Assembly (NCBI GenBank): GCA_038501785.1 | Contig: JBAMJR010000160.1 | Span: forward strand, 359,001 to 423,000 | Length of the DNA: 64,000 nucleotides | Direction of reading: 5' to 3' | DNA from: Myoxocephalus aenaeus | Taxonomy: Eukaryota; Chordata; Actinopteri; Perciformes; Cottidae | Program-made: the position numbers and the translations under genes | The notes under the pieces: generated by a model | What the model was told of the DNA's origin: nothing | The model's input: the letters and a program-made list of their open reading frames with translations, nothing else | Databases searched by the model: none | Shown: positions 61,613 to 64,000 of the stretch, one piece after another | Numbering within the stretch: position 1 is the stretch's first letter | How the letters are laid out: each line of letters opens with the position of its first letter

Positions 61613-64000
61613 CTGGAGCAGGAGAGAATAAGTAGAAAGAAGCTGATGTTGTTATCAGGAAACTGAGCAGAGAACAGTACAGTGTCTAACAGAGCTTAAT
61701 GCACATAAAGTAATAAAACACAAGCAAACGTCACAATCATCCTCATCGCAAGACAAATGCTGCATTTAGAAAGGACAAATACACTAAATGCTAACTCTCT
61801 CAGGAAGGCAACTACGAGAAAGATGGAAAGTAACAAAAACTATTTAGTCTGTTTATGGACGAGACTACCGTATTTATGAGCAGCATTGCTGCAATACACC
61901 GTCCAGCCACCAGCAGCAGCCCTGAGCACAGTAGGAAGTCCCTCACCATGGGTGTTTGTTTGTTTTTCCTCTCACAGAGAAGGTCGATTAGAAGATTGGC
62001 TGTTTGTATTGGCAACATTCCTCATGGGCTTCTGAGTAGGAACCCTAAAAAAGCCCTAAGGGTATTGTGAGATGGCCATTCAAGCCTGTGATACTAGTGG
62101 TCCTGAATCAGGGGCAACACGAAATACAGAAACATCAAATATAGAAAATGCCCGAAAATATAGAAACGCTGTATGTTGTACACAATGATGGAACTACATC
62201 TCAACACAAGTCTCCAGGGGCCACTAAAAGCCCAAACACACAATTTGTTCAATTCAACCACGTCAGTTGAATTGAAGATAAACGAGTTATATGGCTCTTA
62301 TTGTGTCACTGTGATGTTATTGGAGAAATAAGCACACCGAGCCTTAGCCCCCTACCATCTACTAGTTCATTTGTTTGCCAGGTTGTGTTACTTGCAGTGT
62401 TTCTCTATTTGCCAATTTTTGTCTAATCGTGAACGTTTCTCATTTGCTTGTGTCTTCTATATTTATAGGGTTTTTCTAAACTTGACAGGTATTCGTCTAA
62501 GTGGTGATGAGGTTGTCTTCTTTTGCTTGTGTTTTGTCTATCTGCTTGTTGAGCTCCCATAACCAGCACAAGCTAGCTGTGTTGTGAGGTTAGCCTTCGC
62601 TTTCGCATTTAGTGGGCACAGCAACTCTTGCAATGTCATACAACACTCGCATGCAACACCGTTTTGTGTTATTATTGTTCCTAAGGGACTGAATCAATGC
62701 CATTTGAATACCAAATGCAAAGCACTGCGACAGATGTGATGTCATCCTCTCATAATGTTACAGTTGTCATGTGAATCAGCTATATTGAATTACAAACCTG
62801 CTGAAAATGAAGTAGTTACCAAAATATAAACATGATAAAATCATCTCCAATGACTATAATGAACAAGAAAATACATTCAAACGGCTTAAACATTGCAAAC
62901 TGGGGGTTAATTACTGTCAACTGTGCATCGCAAATGAATTTGCGAGTTATTTTTAAATCAATGCTTGGGGTCTAATTATACCTGCACTTATGGGGCTGGA
63001 AGGAGAAGCGTATTAGAGCCTCTCTTATTTAATTCCTGTTATTTTTGCCTGTCTGGGGCTATACATTTCATTGGTATCTCGGGAGTGATTAAAGTCTGAC
63101 TTAACATTCATATTGAGTGCAGCTTCTCACTAACTACACTACCCAGCTCCTTAAGAGTCCTCAATGAAAGCCTTAGTAGACACACAGAAACACAGCCACA
63201 GAGGTAGTGGTCACGATGGTTTGACATGAAACTGAGAGGGGGTAGTAGTAAACAGCAACAATTGTTAGCATGCCCAAGACGCATCATCAAAAGCAACCCC
63301 AAATTTTGAATTCTGAACTGTAAATGTCTAATCCCAGTCAGACTGAATGGAGAACATTGAATGTGCTGATTGATGAGAGTTAAATAGTCTTTGATTTGTT
63401 AGATCACAACATGCTTCAAAAGCACTCGTCAAGGTAAGTCCATTTCAGGCAACCACCTACTGCCTGCCTCAGTCGCTGTCCGGCCGGTACAGGTACTTCA
63501 TCATCAGGTTGTCCACCCTCTTCTTCCTCTTCTTATCATCCTTTTTGTTAATAAGCTGGCTCTCACTTGGTAGCCGAGCTTCTCTTTCGCTTTCAGGGCT
63601 GGACACCTTTCGATCCGGGGCCCTCTTCACACTGCTGGAGCTTCGGTAGGAAATGGTTGAAGCCCCGGAACTTGACCCAGAGACCGACTCGGAATCTGAA
63701 GACGAGGAAGAGGAGGAAGAAGACGAAGATTGGTCCCTCTTCTTGGACTTTTTCTTAGACTTCTTGGATCTCCTCTTGGAGCTGCTCCTGTGACGGTGGT
63801 CGTCTCCTGAGCTGTCGGACTCTGAGCTATGGCTTCTCTTCTTTTTCTTGCTCTTGCCTTTGCTCTTACTGCGATGGCGACTGCTGCAGCTGCTGCCACT
63901 GCGGGACGATCTCATGCAATCCACTGCAGATGCAGAGCGTCTAAGACTGCTGGCAGGGCGACTACCATCTCCATTACGGATACTTTTGTTTTCGTCTTTA
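61462..64000 (-). CDS. myo18a: 3' end of unconventional myosin XVIIIA (partial; runs off the right edge)
   Basis: I read the minus strand here as the 3' end of myo18a, the actin-binding, coiled-coil myosin linked in mammals to Golgi shape, motility and sarcomeres. Two lines of evidence: the exon at 61462-61612 encodes DRSDEE followed by SRFRYGS, resembling the mammalian tail DRSDDE...SRPRYSHS; and pipox and MYO18A are convergent neighbours in mammals, exactly as here. A second coding segment (63469-64000) is serine/arginine-rich and may be the alternative serine-rich C terminus described for the cardiac gamma isoform (recalled, not verified). Motor, PDZ and coiled-coil exons would lie beyond 64000. 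Without those exons the assignment is probable, not certain. Confidence 0.6.
61613..63468 (-). other. Intron or 3'UTR between the two myo18a-like coding segments
   Basis: No coding sequence recognised. If the serine-rich segment is a terminal exon, its 3'UTR lies here; if it is skipped, this is intron leading to the acceptor at 61613-61614. The part at 62930-63090 is non-repetitive and looks like a conserved non-coding block, but that cannot be tested from one sequence. Confidence 0.4.
63469..64000 (-). CDS. Serine/arginine/lysine-rich C-terminal coding segment, 5' end beyond window
   Basis: Open from the window edge to the stop TGA at 63469-63471 (176 residues in view). Reads SIRNGDGSRPASSLRRSAS, then long S/R/K tracts (KSKGKSKKKKRSHSS, SKRRSKKSKKKSKKR), a 12-serine run followed by DSES, then SPESEREARLPSESQ and a C terminus of basic residues ending LMMKYLYRPDSD. 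Low complexity but clearly coding: no stop over 530 bp, mixed serine codons (TCx and AGC), and a non-repetitive, protein-like end. Such RS tracts are disordered and heavily phosphorylated. It lies 1.9 kb upstream (in gene direction) of the candidate myo18a last exon on the same strand, so an alternative terminal exon is my first choice; an independent SR-type splicing protein is the alternative. GTG/ATG codons within it are not needed as starts. Confidence 0.6.
   Translation of the reverse strand, partial: KDENKSIRNGDGSRPASSLRRSASAVDCMRSSRSGSSCSSRHRSKSKGKSKKKKRSHSSESDSSGDDHRHRSSSKRRSKKSKKKSKKRDQSSSSSSSSSSSDSESVSGSSSGASTISYRSSSSVKRAPDRKVSSPESEREARLPSESQLINKKDDKKRKKRVDNLMMKYLYRPDSD

Noticed and set aside
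61423..61635. 70-codon + frame opposite the myo18a exon
   Set aside because: Antisense shadow of the minus-strand exon.

Overview
The window is vertebrate nuclear DNA, most likely from a teleost fish (probably a spiny-rayed fish, though that is inference). Three things support this: split genes with GT/AG introns, a PIPOX/MYO18A convergent arrangement like the one known in mammals, and a repeat content typical of fish (RTE/Rex3-like LINE, L2-like and L1-like LINE fragments, many short hAT-type elements with 8-bp duplications, tRNA-headed SINEs, long TA and GT microsatellites). There is no operon-like coding, no CRISPR array and no prokaryotic feature.

Two protein-coding genes are supported. 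(1) On the + strand, a complete eight-exon gene for peroxisomal sarcosine/L-pipecolate oxidase (pipox) runs from the ATG at 1557 to the stop at 41448. It encodes 388 residues. All splice sites are GT/AG and all phases agree. The 1,167-bp CDS is spread over about 40 kb because the introns are full of repeats; intron 2 alone is about 15.8 kb. (2) On the - strand at the right edge lies the 3' end of a second gene that I read as myo18a (unconventional myosin XVIIIA). Its candidate last exon is at 61462-61612. A long serine/arginine-rich coding segment at 63469-64000, open to the window edge, may be an alternative serine-rich C terminus. The two genes converge, with about 20 kb of non-coding DNA between them.

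Layout: 1-1556 is upstream/promoter DNA with a 298-bp solo LTR about 450 bp before the pipox start. 1557-41448 is pipox; its introns carry several hAT-type elements with intact 8-bp duplications (6704-7876, 8875-9686, 19932-20419, 21180-21852, 29159-29414). Intron 2 also holds a TA-rich block (10.99-12.4 kb), a degenerate triplicated repeat (11.37-15.2 kb) and an array of about 22 hairpin-forming units (15.2-17.15 kb) interrupted by a second solo LTR. Intron 4 carries a Rex3-like LINE with a 13-bp duplication. 41449-61461 is intergenic, with an L2-like RT fragment, SINE copies, MITEs, minisatellites and LINE tails. 61462-64000 is the end of the second gene.

No new multi-gene system is visible. 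The most unusual signals are the hairpin array, a set of nearly spacer-free snap-back palindromes scattered through introns, an identical 69-mer shared by introns 5 and 6, the serine-rich C-terminal exon, and a last exon whose two reading frames each resemble the mammalian MYO18A tail.
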